Source: Passalora sequoiae (lineage: Eukaryota; Ascomycota; Dothideomycetes; Mycosphaerellales; Mycosphaerellaceae). Taken from it: 64,000 nt of DNA. The translations under genes and the position numbers were made by a program. Position 1 is the stretch's first letter. Each line of letters starts with the position of its first letter. Below are positions 1 to 10,195 of the stretch, one piece after another. The stretch is taken from NCBI GenBank assembly GCA_013248845.1, contig WSQC01000043.1:1932001-1996000 (forward strand), in the 5' to 3' direction. The notes under the pieces were generated by a model. That model searched no databases and was not told the DNA's origin. It saw only the letters and a list, made by a program, of their open reading frames with translations.

Positions 1-996
1 ATCTTCCTGCCTCAATTTCATATTTTACAATGCACGAGTACATCACGCCATGTCTTTAAATGTTCCATGTACGCACCCTCGATCCTAGGTATGCACGCGA
101 CACGACGACCTCATAGCTGCGCTGGGCAGCGATCCTGCTGCGAGAAGCAGTTGATGTACAATGGCGAGCGCGTCATGTGATAGTCGCATGAGAAGGATAT
201 AAGATGGCGCCACAGACTGCGTATAATTCGCCAAGAGCAGAATGAGAATTCGAGAGGCGTATGCATTGCTCATACCTGCGGGATACAGTACACACCAATC
301 GCTTGACCCGTTGACGGCAACAAGCTATGCCCTGGCTGCACTCTCGTTCCATCTAGAATTATTCTTCGAAGATCGGTGCCCGCTCTGGTCCCACAGCACG
401 GCACCGTCCTCGTGATCTAGGCGTCTCTACGATCGAACATTCGCCAGTCAGCATGACTTCGCGTTTGGCAGGACATCCGGGTCACGAAGGCTGATTTCCC
501 AAAGCGGCTGAAAAACGTGGCATCGCATAGAGGACGCATCACGCTGTACTTGTATCTCAACGCAAATGGTATGAGCTTCGGCCTGGCACACTTCCGAGAC
601 TCCGTTTCAGCAGACCCGATTTCCTCATGCATCTTATAGCAACGTGAAGTGCTGTCCAGTATAGCCGTCACGTGTGTCAACAAAGCATCCGATGCTGGGT
701 GCTGCTCACACGCGCACCCACTCGACACGAATCTGGCAATCGCTGAATTTGATTTTGGGTAATGAAAGCACTGCTTTCTGCTCAAAACTGAAATAATCCG
801 ACACAAGGACAAAGAGCATCTTCGCCGGCTACTCCTTTAGGTAGTCTCAGGTACGCCTGACCAAGCTGCTGGGAATGCTTCAAATAGCACACTTTCAGTG
901 CCAGTATGTGCGCCACCCGACAGTACGGCATTGGCTGCCTACACTTCCATTGCTGCAATTCACGGCCGTTGAGCGCCACGAGTCGAATCTGTACCA
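1..996. other. Gene-poor left edge
   Basis: I see no convincing gene here. The longest minus-strand open frame (417-812) has no recognisable domain and does not clearly begin at an ATG. The segment directly before 997 is presumably the promoter of the P450. Confidence 0.5.
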
Positions 997-2904
997 ATGG
1001 CACCAGGCCTTCTTCACACTCTCGCTGAGCCCTCAAGCATTACCTTTTGGAATGTCACTCTGGGTGTCGTTATAATCTGGCTATTGCATGTGCTCAAGGC
1101 GAGAATCGATCGGGCAGTCCGCAGATTCGAGTTCAGCAGGTTTGCTAAGAGACACGGCTGCAGTCCAGCTACGAAACTTCCGAAGCCATTCCTGGGCAGC
1201 ATACGACACAAGCTGAACTTGTTGCTATACCCTGGTGGCGACCTTCTGGATGTGGTACCGATTCCTTGTCACGAAGCCCAATTGAGACTCTACTTGGTTA
1301 TGCAGCTGTAGACGAATTCTTGATGAGAGATATCGCTCCAGCCTGTGAGGACATCTGGAGTTTCCTGAAGGCTGATGTTCCGATCCATGAGACACAATGG
1401 CTAATGTACGTAACCTTTGCAGATATTTGCCCAAAAGTTCCGCAAGTATGGAGCAACTCATGCTCTTGTCGATAGCTATGGTGCTCCCGTGGTCATCCAC
1501 ACCATCGACCCGGTAAACATCACTTCCATCCTGCACAGGAACGAAAAGGCTTGGGGACCAGCAAAGAGCCGCTCGCGCACCATGTTTCCGCTTGCTCAGC
1601 AAGGTCTACTCAACTCGGAAGGTGATGCTTGGCACCGCAACAGGAAGATGATTCTTCGACATATTGGCACAAAGCGCGCGAAAGACGTCCGTGGCGCTGA
1701 AGCTGATATCGAACTTCTTTTTGAGGCCATCGGGCCAGCTGACGTAGACGGCTGGACCCAAGACGTCGACCTGTTGGACCTCTTCCATCGATTGTCACTG
1801 GACATGTCTACGACCTTCCTGCTCGGCACAAGCGCTAAGTCACAAGCAGCCGGCATGCGTGATGTGCGCATGAAGGCTGCAATGAAGGAGTTCAGCTTAG
1901 TGCCTGGCAAGCGCAACGCCCAGCTGTCGTATAACGAGGCCTATGAAATAGTGCGGGATTACTTCTCTTGGCGATCAAAGCTTGGTTCCAAATATTGGCT
2001 CGCGGATGGCTTGCAGTACCGGAAAGCGTGCAGGACCTTGAACGATTTCGCCGACGACCTCATCTCTGAAGCCATCAGGCGTCGTGCTGCTGTACCATCG
2101 GTTGACCAAGAGCCATTTGAAAGCAATGAAAATGATGGTCGCTTCGGCCTCATCGACAGTCTCGTCAAGGACCTCGGCGATCCGGTCCAAATCCGCAACC
2201 TCGTCATGGACCTCTTTATTGCAGGTCAGAATATGACCGGTACCATGGCGGCATGGGTATTTGCTCAGCTCGAGGAAAACCAGGAGCTCCTACGCAGGGT
2301 ACGCAAGGAAGTGCTCGAGAAATTCGGCACAGAAGAACTGCCTCGGGCAGCTCTCACCTGGGACAACCTTCAGTCTTGCACTACCATGCAGCATGTCATC
2401 CTCGAAACACTCCGTATGTACCCATTGCTCGCCAATATCGGCCGCAATGCTTGTGAGGATACAGTACTGCCAACCGGTGGAGGCGAAGACGGTCTTCAGC
2501 CTATCGCCGTTCCGAAAGGTGCAGCTGTGACCTGCAACGTCTACCTCACTCATCGCCGCGAAGAAGAGTGGGGAGCGGACGCCTGCGAGTTCAATCCTGA
2601 TCGGTGGTATACCAAGAAGTTCGGCCCAGAGTATGCGCCCTTCGGGATGGGTAAAAGAATATGCGTCGGGGCACAGATGGCCAAGACGGAACTTTCTTTT
2701 CTTATCGCCAGGATGATGCAGCACTTCTCCGACATGCAGGCGCCTGAAGGACAAGACAACCTCACCAAGGGATACAGGGTTGTCGTGGCGCCGAAGAATG
2801 GTGTCAAAGTCCGACTTCGGCTAGCATCCCATCTCAGAAGTGACGCGAGTCCACTGCTTGGAGCAAAGAGGACTGCCAGTATGTCGTCGATTGAACCTGC
2901 ATGA
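997..2904 (+). CDS. Cytochrome P450, CYP52-like (alkane/fatty-acid hydroxylase type)
   Basis: Membrane-bound haem monooxygenase of the endoplasmic reticulum. CYP52-type enzymes hydroxylate alkanes or fatty acids; the substrate here is inferred. Exon 1 starts at ATG 997 and encodes one N-terminal membrane helix (FWNVTLGVVIIWLLHVL) followed by the CYP52-like linker RFAKRHGCSPATKLPKPFLG. The main exon begins at 1423 after a clear acceptor (TTTGCAG) and reads IFAQKFRKYGATHAL. The intron donor lies between about 1250 and 1345 and I could not fix it, so 20-30 residues are uncertain. Visible motifs are the K-helix ExxR (ETLRMYP) and the haem-binding loop FGMGKRICVG with the Cys ligand. The I-helix reads AGQNMTG, where the family usually has AGRDTT. 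The C-terminus has a Ser/Arg-rich tail. Confidence 0.85.
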
Positions 2905-3856
2905 GTTGTGTTGGTTCCTTCGCAGCATAGACGCCGGTCATGGTAATAGAGGAGGATGGCCTCTGGCCCTTTTATGCCTTGTACCTTTTCTCCAAGGAAC
3001 GATGTAACAATTGAGTGTTGTGCGATGATCCTCTTGCTTCGTAGTCTATGGCTGGTCATATCTTGAGGTAAGTCCACGACGACGGCCCCTCCATTTCATG
3101 TCTGCTTGCTAACACGCGTTGTAGCATTGTTAACGTGCGCAACGCCCTTTGTCCTAGCCGTCGTGCAGCTCCGCCAACTTCCATGGCCGATAAAACTTCC
3201 ATTCGGCGCCTCTATGTTCTGCATCGTGTCTGGATCTGTCCAGTGCGTCGGCATATCGTAATCGGTATCGGAGGACTATGCGTTGCTGCGATGCGGTTTG
3301 GACGGCAACTAGCTCGTCGCCGCGGTGCTGCGGAAGACTTGCCAAAGCGTGTTGTCGTCCACTCGGTTCGGTTTGCGATGGTGGTAGAGGAGATGCGCGA
3401 GCGCCTTTCATGGTCTCACCATGGCTCTGCGATACTCTGCTGAAACATCTGGCTTGAAGTCCGACAGGTTGCGTGTGCGGGCGAGGCTGTGCAGGTGGTG
3501 AGGCTCCGTCGTGCCTCGACCTGCGGACTGTAAAGCCTATGAGAAGCACTATTGCAGTGCGGTCGACTCATCACGAATGGCATTGGCGTATCTCGATGCG
3601 CGCGGCCCAGTACATTTGCGTTCCCTATGCAAACGATGCTGTACCTACATGCCCATGCCTGGCATTAGACTCTTGGAGAAGCAGTCGCGTAGCAGTCACT
3701 ACCTTCCGCCAATCTTATCGTTCTGCGGAGCATTCGCTGGCTCAATCTCTGAAGAAGTGCCCGAGAGGCAGCACTAGCGAATAGTAGCCAGCATTCGCCG
3801 TGCCCGTGCTTACGGACTTTGGTGATGACGATTCTGGCGCACAAGCCGGCTTGCTC
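2905..3856. other. Intergenic region
   Basis: About 950 bp between the P450 and the next gene. Open frames here (for example 3135-3443) are short, Arg-rich and show no family signature. I see nothing functional apart from the TATA box at its right end. Confidence 0.5.
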
Positions 3857-3863
3857 TATAAAA
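3857..3863 (+). promoter_or_regulatory. TATA box of the gene at 3938
   Basis: TATAAAA lies 75 bp before the ATG at 3938, followed by a C/A-rich leader. Its position and sequence fit a core promoter for the downstream small gene. Confidence 0.6.
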
Positions 3864-3937
3864 GCCCACGTTCCATATAGAAATCTCCGCTTGCTTCTTT
3901 CTACATCCATCCGACAGACAGCGCCAAACCCGCAAAC

Positions 3938-4591
3938 ATGTCTAGGAACCCGCTCCTCGACTCTATCCACGCAACAGAAGAGAAGATGACCGCGCCACAA
4001 GCGACAACACCATCCTCGCATGATCCTGGTCGTCAGTCAACCGCCATTCCGACCATCAACCCATATGGCGTGAACGCGATGACTGCTGAAGTAAGCCTCC
4101 TATCTCTCGAGACCGCACTTGGCGCTTAATTTTGACGACCTCGACAGGAAGCAGCGGCCATCAACAGTGCCATGACGCGAGCTGGAGAAAAGCCAGACCG
4201 CCGTCACTTTCGAGATCCGGTCTTCAACCACTCCGCTCCCAATATCACTCGATCTGGCGCACTCCTGCCACATCCCGGGGCCAACAACAAGGCACAGGAG
4301 GACAAGAAGCCCCAGTAAGTCTCCTACATCCTCGATCGTGACACCACATCTAGCAACGTGCTGACGAGCTGTGGTATAGAAACCCATCCAGACGCATCTG
4401 CCGAGGTGACTCCCACTCTTGAATACGGCGAAGCAAAGGAGGATGGCGTCACTAGTCGCGAGGCCGACATGGCCAAGCTCGCCAAGCTATTTAGCGAGCA
4501 GATTGAGCTCGAGGATAACATCGCCGCCGCTTCTACCAAGCTGGAGAAGGTCAAGAAGGAGGTGCGCGAGACATTGGGCTACAATAAGTAG
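3938..4591 (+). CDS. Small conserved-looking hypothetical protein with C-terminal coiled coil
   Basis: I do not recognise the family. Exon 1 is 3938-4090 (MSRNPLLDSIHATEEKM...), ending at GTAAGC. Exon 2 starts at 4148 after GACAG (EAAAINSAMTRAGEKP...) and ends at 4314 before GTAAGT. Exon 3 carries the charged helix with LAKLFSEQIELEDNIAAAS and KLEKVKKEVRETLGYNK, stop at 4591. The third-exon acceptor is unsure: the acceptor at 4353 keeps the frame but makes a 39-nt intron, while the better-looking site at 4379 breaks the frame. The N-terminal two thirds are Pro/Ser/Asn-rich and probably disordered; the C-terminal 60 residues look like a coiled coil. There is no signal peptide or membrane segment. 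Donor quality and the nearby TATA box support a real gene. Confidence 0.65.
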
Positions 4592-5364
4592 TCTTAGAGT
4601 GTCCCAGATAGGCAGCACGGGCACGTGCCGAGCATATGCCATAGACAGATGAATACGAAGTGAAAGCAGATCCCTGAGCTAGTGACCATGTGCCCGCGTT
4701 ACTTCCTTGTCATTCCTGCCGTGGTTTATGCCGTCCTTGCGTTGCTATCGGAGCTCACGTCTTGATTAGCTGGCATCGGAGCTCTGTAGCGCTGTAGCGC
4801 GTCGCGGCATGTTTGAGGTGATATCATCTACGAGTATACTATCTGTACGAGAGTCTACTTCCTCATATCTCTATTAGCTTGGCTCGAAGCTCTATAGTAC
4901 TAGAGCGTATCGCGCCCGTTTCGAGGTACTGCTATTTGCGTTTGTACTAGCTATATTAAAGTATACTACCTTATATCTGTGTTACTCTACCTTGAAAAGA
5001 TAAAGGACTATACCGCGTTGCGTTAGATGTAATATACTTAGGGACTAACCTATCCTAAACCCTTAAATTTAGGAAGTAAATCTTAAGAACTAAATCCTAG
5101 GAACCGAATCTTATATTTGTATTGATTGAGCGCCTCGCAGCTCTTGAGGGCTACATAACTACAAGATCTGTGCTATCTGCGCCGCAGTATAGGTACATAT
5201 GAGAGATAGAGCTTTCTCAGCTCGTGGTGAGTCGCCAGCGTATCGCGTCACCTTCAAGGTCACTACTAAGCATTCTAAATCGTCTGGCCCACGCTAAGAT
5301 ACTTCACACCTGTATCCGCCCGCGTCCATCCCGCGAAACGACTCTTCCTCCACGCGGAGATCCC
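4592..5364. other. AT-rich intergenic region with decayed repeats
   Basis: No gene seen. From about 4740 to 5220 the sequence becomes TA-rich and contains a degenerate tandem duplication (separate entry) and short near-repeats such as TAAATCTTA / TAAATCCTA around 5080-5115. The composition differs from the flanking genes and looks like decayed repeat DNA. Confidence 0.6.
4764..4980. repeat. Diverged tandem direct repeat, about 107 bp x 2
   Basis: Copy A (about 4764-4870) and copy B (about 4871-4980) share an ordered series of blocks: ATTAGCT, GAAGCTCT/GGAGCTCT, a GAGCG/TAGCG block, CGTATCGCG/CGCGTCGCG, GTTTGAGGT/GTTTCGAGGT, AGTATACTA and CATATCT/TTATATCT. Many differences are transitions, including C/T and G/A. 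This suggests an old duplication altered by a repeat-directed mutation process, but direction cannot be proved from two copies. Confidence 0.55.
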
Positions 5365-6009
5365 CTACAAAGACAGCCCATACTTCTTCAGGGCGTTGGA
5401 GAACTGGCTAGTGGTCGGGAAAGCTGGAACTTGAAAGAGACCGCCTGGCTGACTGAACGTCGTAATGGCCTCGTCGAAGGCAGATGCTATCTGCGCGTTC
5501 TGCTGATCCGCGGTAGTGGTCAGGGCTGGGTCGAGTTTCGCGGTGAGGGCAGCGCCGAAGGCTCCCGCTTCTTGCTTCTGGGTTTTGAGGGATTGCTCGA
5601 CTTGAGGTGAGACGGAGCCGAGGTCGAGGACGGCGGCGTCGAAGGCGGGCTTTTTGTCTTGGAGGTTGGTGAGGAGGTTGAGGGTGTCTGGTTTGAGGCC
5701 GTTGAGGACGGCGAGGCCGACTGTGACGCTGTCGTTGAAGTCGAGGGGTTGCGAGTTCTTTGCTACTTTGGTGGCGGTGTTGAGGGACTTGCCGACGGCA
5801 TCGGTTTTTTCTTGAATCTCTAGGACGGTGAGGAGAGAGGTGAGGGATCCTTTGTGGAAGTTGACGACGGTGTTGTTCAGAATGGCAATTTCTGTTCTGA
5901 CTTTGTCGATAGCAGTGAGGATATCTGAAGCTGCACGCTTTTCGTGGGCGATGGGGCTCGCGATGGCCAAAGTTGCCAGAAGGCCAGTGAAGATGTACGA
6001 AGCGAGCAT
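5365..6009 (-). CDS. HsbA-family secreted cell-wall/surface-binding protein
   Basis: Secreted protein of 214 residues resembling the hydrophobic surface binding protein A / cell wall galactomannoprotein family. Members adsorb to hydrophobic surfaces or sit in the wall; HsbA of Aspergillus recruits cutinase. An N-terminal signal peptide (MLASYIFTGLLATLAIAS) is followed by a likely Kex2 site (HEKR). The remainder is a set of amphipathic helices with the family pattern: ILTAIDKVRTEIAILNNTV near the start and a DPALTTTADQQNAQIASAF region near the end. There are no cysteines in the mature part. It is a single exon with ATG at 6009 and stop at 5365. A TATATG stretch about 110 bp upstream on the same strand could be its promoter. 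Confidence 0.85.
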   Translation of the reverse strand: MLASYIFTGLLATLAIASPIAHEKRAASDILTAIDKVRTEIAILNNTVVNFHKGSLTSLLTVLEIQEKTDAVGKSLNTATKVAKNSQPLDFNDSVTVGLAVLNGLKPDTLNLLTNLQDKKPAFDAAVLDLGSVSPQVEQSLKTQKQEAGAFGAALTAKLDPALTTTADQQNAQIASAFDEAITTFSQPGGLFQVPAFPTTSQFSNALKKYGLSL

Positions 6010-8981
6010 TTTGATGGTGAAGTGCTGTAGATTGTCGGCTAGAGAAGGAAAAGGCTGCAGTGGCTAGAGAATGATGAAGCTGAAGTGATGAATTTAGACA
6101 ACTCTTTAAGACTGCTTATATGTATGTGCTCCTACCTACACCTCATAAGGCCTCGTGAGGAGACTCTAAGACTGTTCTTCATGTTAGTGGCATATGCTTC
6201 CCACTAACGTGATGGACAACCCGAAAAATGGTTAGTGTCTTTTTATCTGAATGGTTAAGAGGCGGGGGAAGAGCAAGCGCAGAGAAGGATAAAACTGATC
6301 TAGTGCGCTGATCGTTCCGCATTCAGTGTAAAATATCCGTATATGTCGTAAGGTTCAAGTACAGAATAGCTTCACCGTTGCAGCCGTCGCAATCTTACAC
6401 AGTCGGCCACAACGCAAAACACACATTCTCGTTTCCTAGACTCTGTGTTTCCAAGAGGTGTAGCTGTGATTCAAACGGACTATTGGGATGCAGCTTCAAT
6501 CTAGACTGGCTATACCTCGAGCAAAGTGGTAGGTGGTTAGGAAGGATAGAGAGAATCGTATAAACAGTCGCTTCATGTCATGGTCATTAGGTTGACGCGT
6601 AGCGAGTCGAGTATACACCTGCAACCGACATGACTGAAGAGTGCAGCATCGATTTAGGTCAGTGTGGATAACAAACATGACCACATGGTCGTGAACTAGC
6701 ATTGTTGCAAGAAGGTTAAAGCCGGGATACCATCTTACGACACAAACCCTTCCCGACGTGTGGACGAAACATTGCTTGCCTTTCCTATACAGTACGTTTC
6801 TCTGGTAGGATATTGTGAGCAAGGAAGTCATGCTACGCAGCCAATGAGCACATGATGCCGTCTCTATACGGACTTGCCTCGGCGACTCCGCTGAGGCTCT
6901 TCCCCGCGCTGCAAGACATCTCCAATTCTGCCAGGAACACATCATTTCCCTCAATTTACCATCCACTCATGTCTTACGGCCGAAGATCACTGCTGCAAGA
7001 AGGCATACCTCTCTCTGGCCCAGCTTCGTATATCGCTCCTTCAGTACGAAGACTCAGAATGTTGTCTCACGAAGCTTGTTGCGTATGCTTGGTACACGGC
7101 ATCCTCGGGATACTGCACAAGATGCAATCCTGCAGCATCACGCATCGTACTAGTCCAACCAGGCATGGATTTTGTTAGCAGATGGGCCTTTTTCAGACTT
7201 GTGAGTGACCAATAATGACTTTCTGCAGCGTGGAAGAGTCTCATCAGGAAAATATCTGGCTCCTTGTACAGGCGCACGTGGCGCCACGAGGTTCGCGTCA
7301 AGTTGAGGTGCACGACTGGCATCACGAGCGCTGTGTTGCGTTGCAACAATGTTACGACGCATATACGATATCAGCTTAAAAGTCACATCACTAGCAACAC
7401 CGCCAACCTATACGGACCGTCCCATCCAAGGACAGGCCTACGAGCTATCGGCCCTATGGATGCCATCAATATTTGATAGAAGTCGAACTACAACCCGAGG
7501 CGTAGTGTACTTACGCTGATGTGGACGTTGTTCGCAATTCGATGAATATCCGTCAGCATGAATGGTAAAAGACACTACCATGTCGCATGCTTCGTGGCAC
7601 GCGGGCGTTCCTGGTGGAACACGAGAGGATGGTGGCTGTAATCATGGAGTCGACAAAGGATTTTCGCTATTGTTCGGAAGTCTATTGCGGTGCTGGTCAA
7701 ATCTGGAAGGGCGGTAGTGCCTCTAGAGATCGCATTGTCCCGTTCTGGATGCTTGAAGCTCCACAAGACTTGGAGGCGTACTGAGTGAGTCAACCTGCAG
7801 ATTGCCTTAACAAGACAATGTTCGAGTACTAGTGGGAACGGGTGCCATCTCGAGCGCTCTGTAAAAGTGGTCGCCAGTGTGATCTGCAAAAGACTCAAAA
7901 AGCTGCTGTGAGAGCTGGTGAACAGCGCTGAAGAAGTGCTCAAGAGTATGAAGAAAGCCAAGACAAGATGTCACCTCAACCTGACGTCTTGACACTCAGA
8001 CAGCTGATCAATGATCTGCTGTCCCACTGGCCGCAGAAATGACCAATCTCTAGCATCAGACATTTTGACACTACAGCAACCGTGGTGAGATCAGGATGTG
8101 GTATGCAGGAGCACCACATGGCTACGAGGCTCCCTGAGTCCCGTCGAATGACATATAGCCAAACGACCGGTAGGCATATGTGGGAAGTCGGTTTGATCCG
8201 CAACTTAAACGTCTGTCTTCAGGTTCGTGGGGACGTGCTGTGCGTCTTCAGGGAGACAGCTTGGCGGACTGTCCTTGGAACCAAGGTGAGCACAGTCATT
8301 TCCCCACTGGGGAGAATTCCAGCCATTGTGAAGATCGATCGACGTTTTTGCAGGATCATTTTACTGCTTAATTGAGCTTTGACGACTATGGTGCGTATGG
8401 TCTCTGGTACAGCGAACATGCCCGCCACATGATGCGTAATGGTCACTGTTTACAATCCATTATCTCTGCAACAGATGGGCTTCCTATGTCTTGATTGCAG
8501 CCACGATAAAGATTCGTAAGCCGTTCAAGAATCGCAACTCAAGTACTTTGGGTCTTCGCATTCTCTTGGCATGAAATTATGGTACGGCAGTTCCATCCGC
8601 ACGCTGGTACGGCTCGCAGCATCTAACGGCAACCAAGATGAAGTACCACAGCTTCCACTCTATATTCAGTCTGTTTGTGAAGATAGCCACACCGTCTCCA
8701 CGGCTTTCCAGATGAGCTCAAACGGTATACCATTGATGTTTCTTGGCACAACACCTCCTGCAGCATCAACACAACCCTCCATACAATGTCGGAACCACAA
8801 AGATGTTACTCCCTGAAGAGCCCAAAAACCTATAAGTATACCCATCTCGCACGCCTTTCTATCCTCCTCATCAGCATCACAATCCAAACATCCATCTCCA
8901 CAAACACCAACAACCCACACTCGCTTTATCACCACACTCGCTTTCCAAGCAAAAACCCACCCAACAACCACCACCACCAAA
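6010..8981. other. 3-kb gene-poor interval
   Basis: Nearly 3 kb without a gene I can support. Open frames on both strands (for example 6496-6966 minus, 7575-7961 minus, 8082-8375 plus) are short, lack domain signatures and overlap each other. The right end (about 8825-8981), rich in C and A with a TATAAG stretch at about 8831, is the promoter and leader of the hydrophobin gene. Confidence 0.5.
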
Positions 8982-9471
8982 ATGCAGTTCATCAGCACCA
9001 TTGCCATCTTCGCCGTCGCGGCCGTCGCCCTTCCCCAATTCGGCGATTCAAGCGCCACCTCGGACTCCTCCGACAACACCATCTGTGCCCAAGGCAGCTC
9101 CGTTTCCTGCTGCACCACCGACAGCTCCAACAGCGACGTGCTCGGTAACGTCCTGGGCGGCAGCTGCACGCTCGACAACATCTCGCTCCTGAGCTGTAAG
9201 CAACAATGTCCCCTTTCGATCGATCGATCGATCGACCATGATATGCTGACGATGAGCACCACAGCCCTCAACAACCAGTGCCCGGCTGCGAACACTTTCT
9301 GCTGCCCAACCAACCAGGATGTGAGTATTCCTGAATCAGTCAATCAATCAATCAGTCGATCCGGGAGCTTTGAAGACTTCCCGGCGCATTCGTCATGGAG
9401 GAGATGCTGACTTGTGATTCTGCCAGGGCGACATCAACATCGCACTCTCGTGCATCCCCGTCACTGCCTAA
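8982..9471 (+). CDS. Hydrophobin (class I-like spacing)
   Basis: Small secreted amphipathic protein that self-assembles at air-water and wall surfaces. Exons: 8982-9195, 9265-9320, 9427-9471, giving 104 residues; introns have GTAAGC/CACAG and GTGAGT/GCCAG borders and all phases agree. The signal peptide is MQFISTIAIFAVAAVALP. The mature protein shows the eight-cysteine hallmark in order C, CC, C, C, CC, C, with approximate gaps of 7, 17, 14, 6 and 13 residues. The 17-residue gap after the first CC is longer than the 11 of typical class II, so class I-like is preferred, though it lies between classes. An apparent ninth Cys at the end of exon 1 disappears on splicing. Both introns carry tetranucleotide microsatellites. 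Confidence 0.9.
9217..9234. repeat. (CGAT)n microsatellite in hydrophobin intron 1
   Basis: About four and a half perfect copies of CGAT lie wholly inside the first intron. The tract is self-complementary. Confidence 0.9.
9338..9355. repeat. (CAAT)n microsatellite in hydrophobin intron 2
   Basis: Roughly four copies of a CAAT/CAGT tetranucleotide lie wholly inside the second intron, just after the donor site. Confidence 0.85.
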
Positions 9472-10195
9472 GCAGCCTGACGCCCAGCACGAGCAGGAGG
9501 AGCGGCGGATTTGGGAATCTCTCGGGTGACATTGTAGCACACACACACACAGCGCCGAAGACTGTGCGTGCTCGCAAAGACAATTCTCGAGAGCTGGTGT
9601 GCTATTTTGGAGAGGTTTGGAGGAAGTTGCTCGGTCTAGCTTGTTTTCTTTTTTTGTTGTTTGTGCATAGTAGTAATCGTGGAGGTGGATAATGTTTGGG
9701 ACACTGTAGTGATGTCTGCAGAAAGGATGAGATCAATGCAAAGTGTCCTATCTCTCCGCATATTCTATTCTGGTCCAACTCATCTCTATTGACTCTACGG
9801 TGCCTTCATTGTCACCACCGACAATTAGCTCGAATGCAGTCGATTTCGAGTGCGATCAGGTGAATCGGTCGAGCGTCATATTCGCTGCTACCGAATGCAA
9901 TGTTTTGATTGGGAAGGTCGCAAAGACGGGAAGTCCCGATGCAACTGGTCGCTTGTGCGGAAGGGGCGAGTGCTTCTGCTTCGACAAGTCCTATATTTAT
10001 GACGTGGGAGCATAGAAACACGATGACGAAGACACCTTCTCTATACGCCAAGTCGTCTGTGTAGAGACCATATATACCCATTGAGCGATTCATGAGGTCC
10101 CATCTGTTGTATAGTCCATCAAAGCAAAGACACGCATCCATCCCGCCGGATATAAAGGCTGCGTAAGTATTCTGACCACGCTTCGGCCCTCAATG
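9472..10195. other. Intergenic region between convergent genes
   Basis: No gene seen. Directly after the hydrophobin stop the plus strand turns G-rich (9480-9690) and contains an (AC)n tract at about 9537-9551; this is probably the hydrophobin 3' UTR and terminator. The remainder to 10195 holds only short open frames. Confidence 0.5.

Noticed and set aside
417..812. 131-codon minus-strand open frame
   Set aside because: No domain, unclear ATG and no promoter-like signal.
6496..6966. 156-codon minus-strand open frame
   Set aside because: No domain or signal peptide, and overlapped by other frames; likely chance.
7575..7961. 128-codon minus-strand frame with a hydrophobic start
   Set aside because: Resembles a signal peptide only by composition; no family features and an antisense frame of similar quality.
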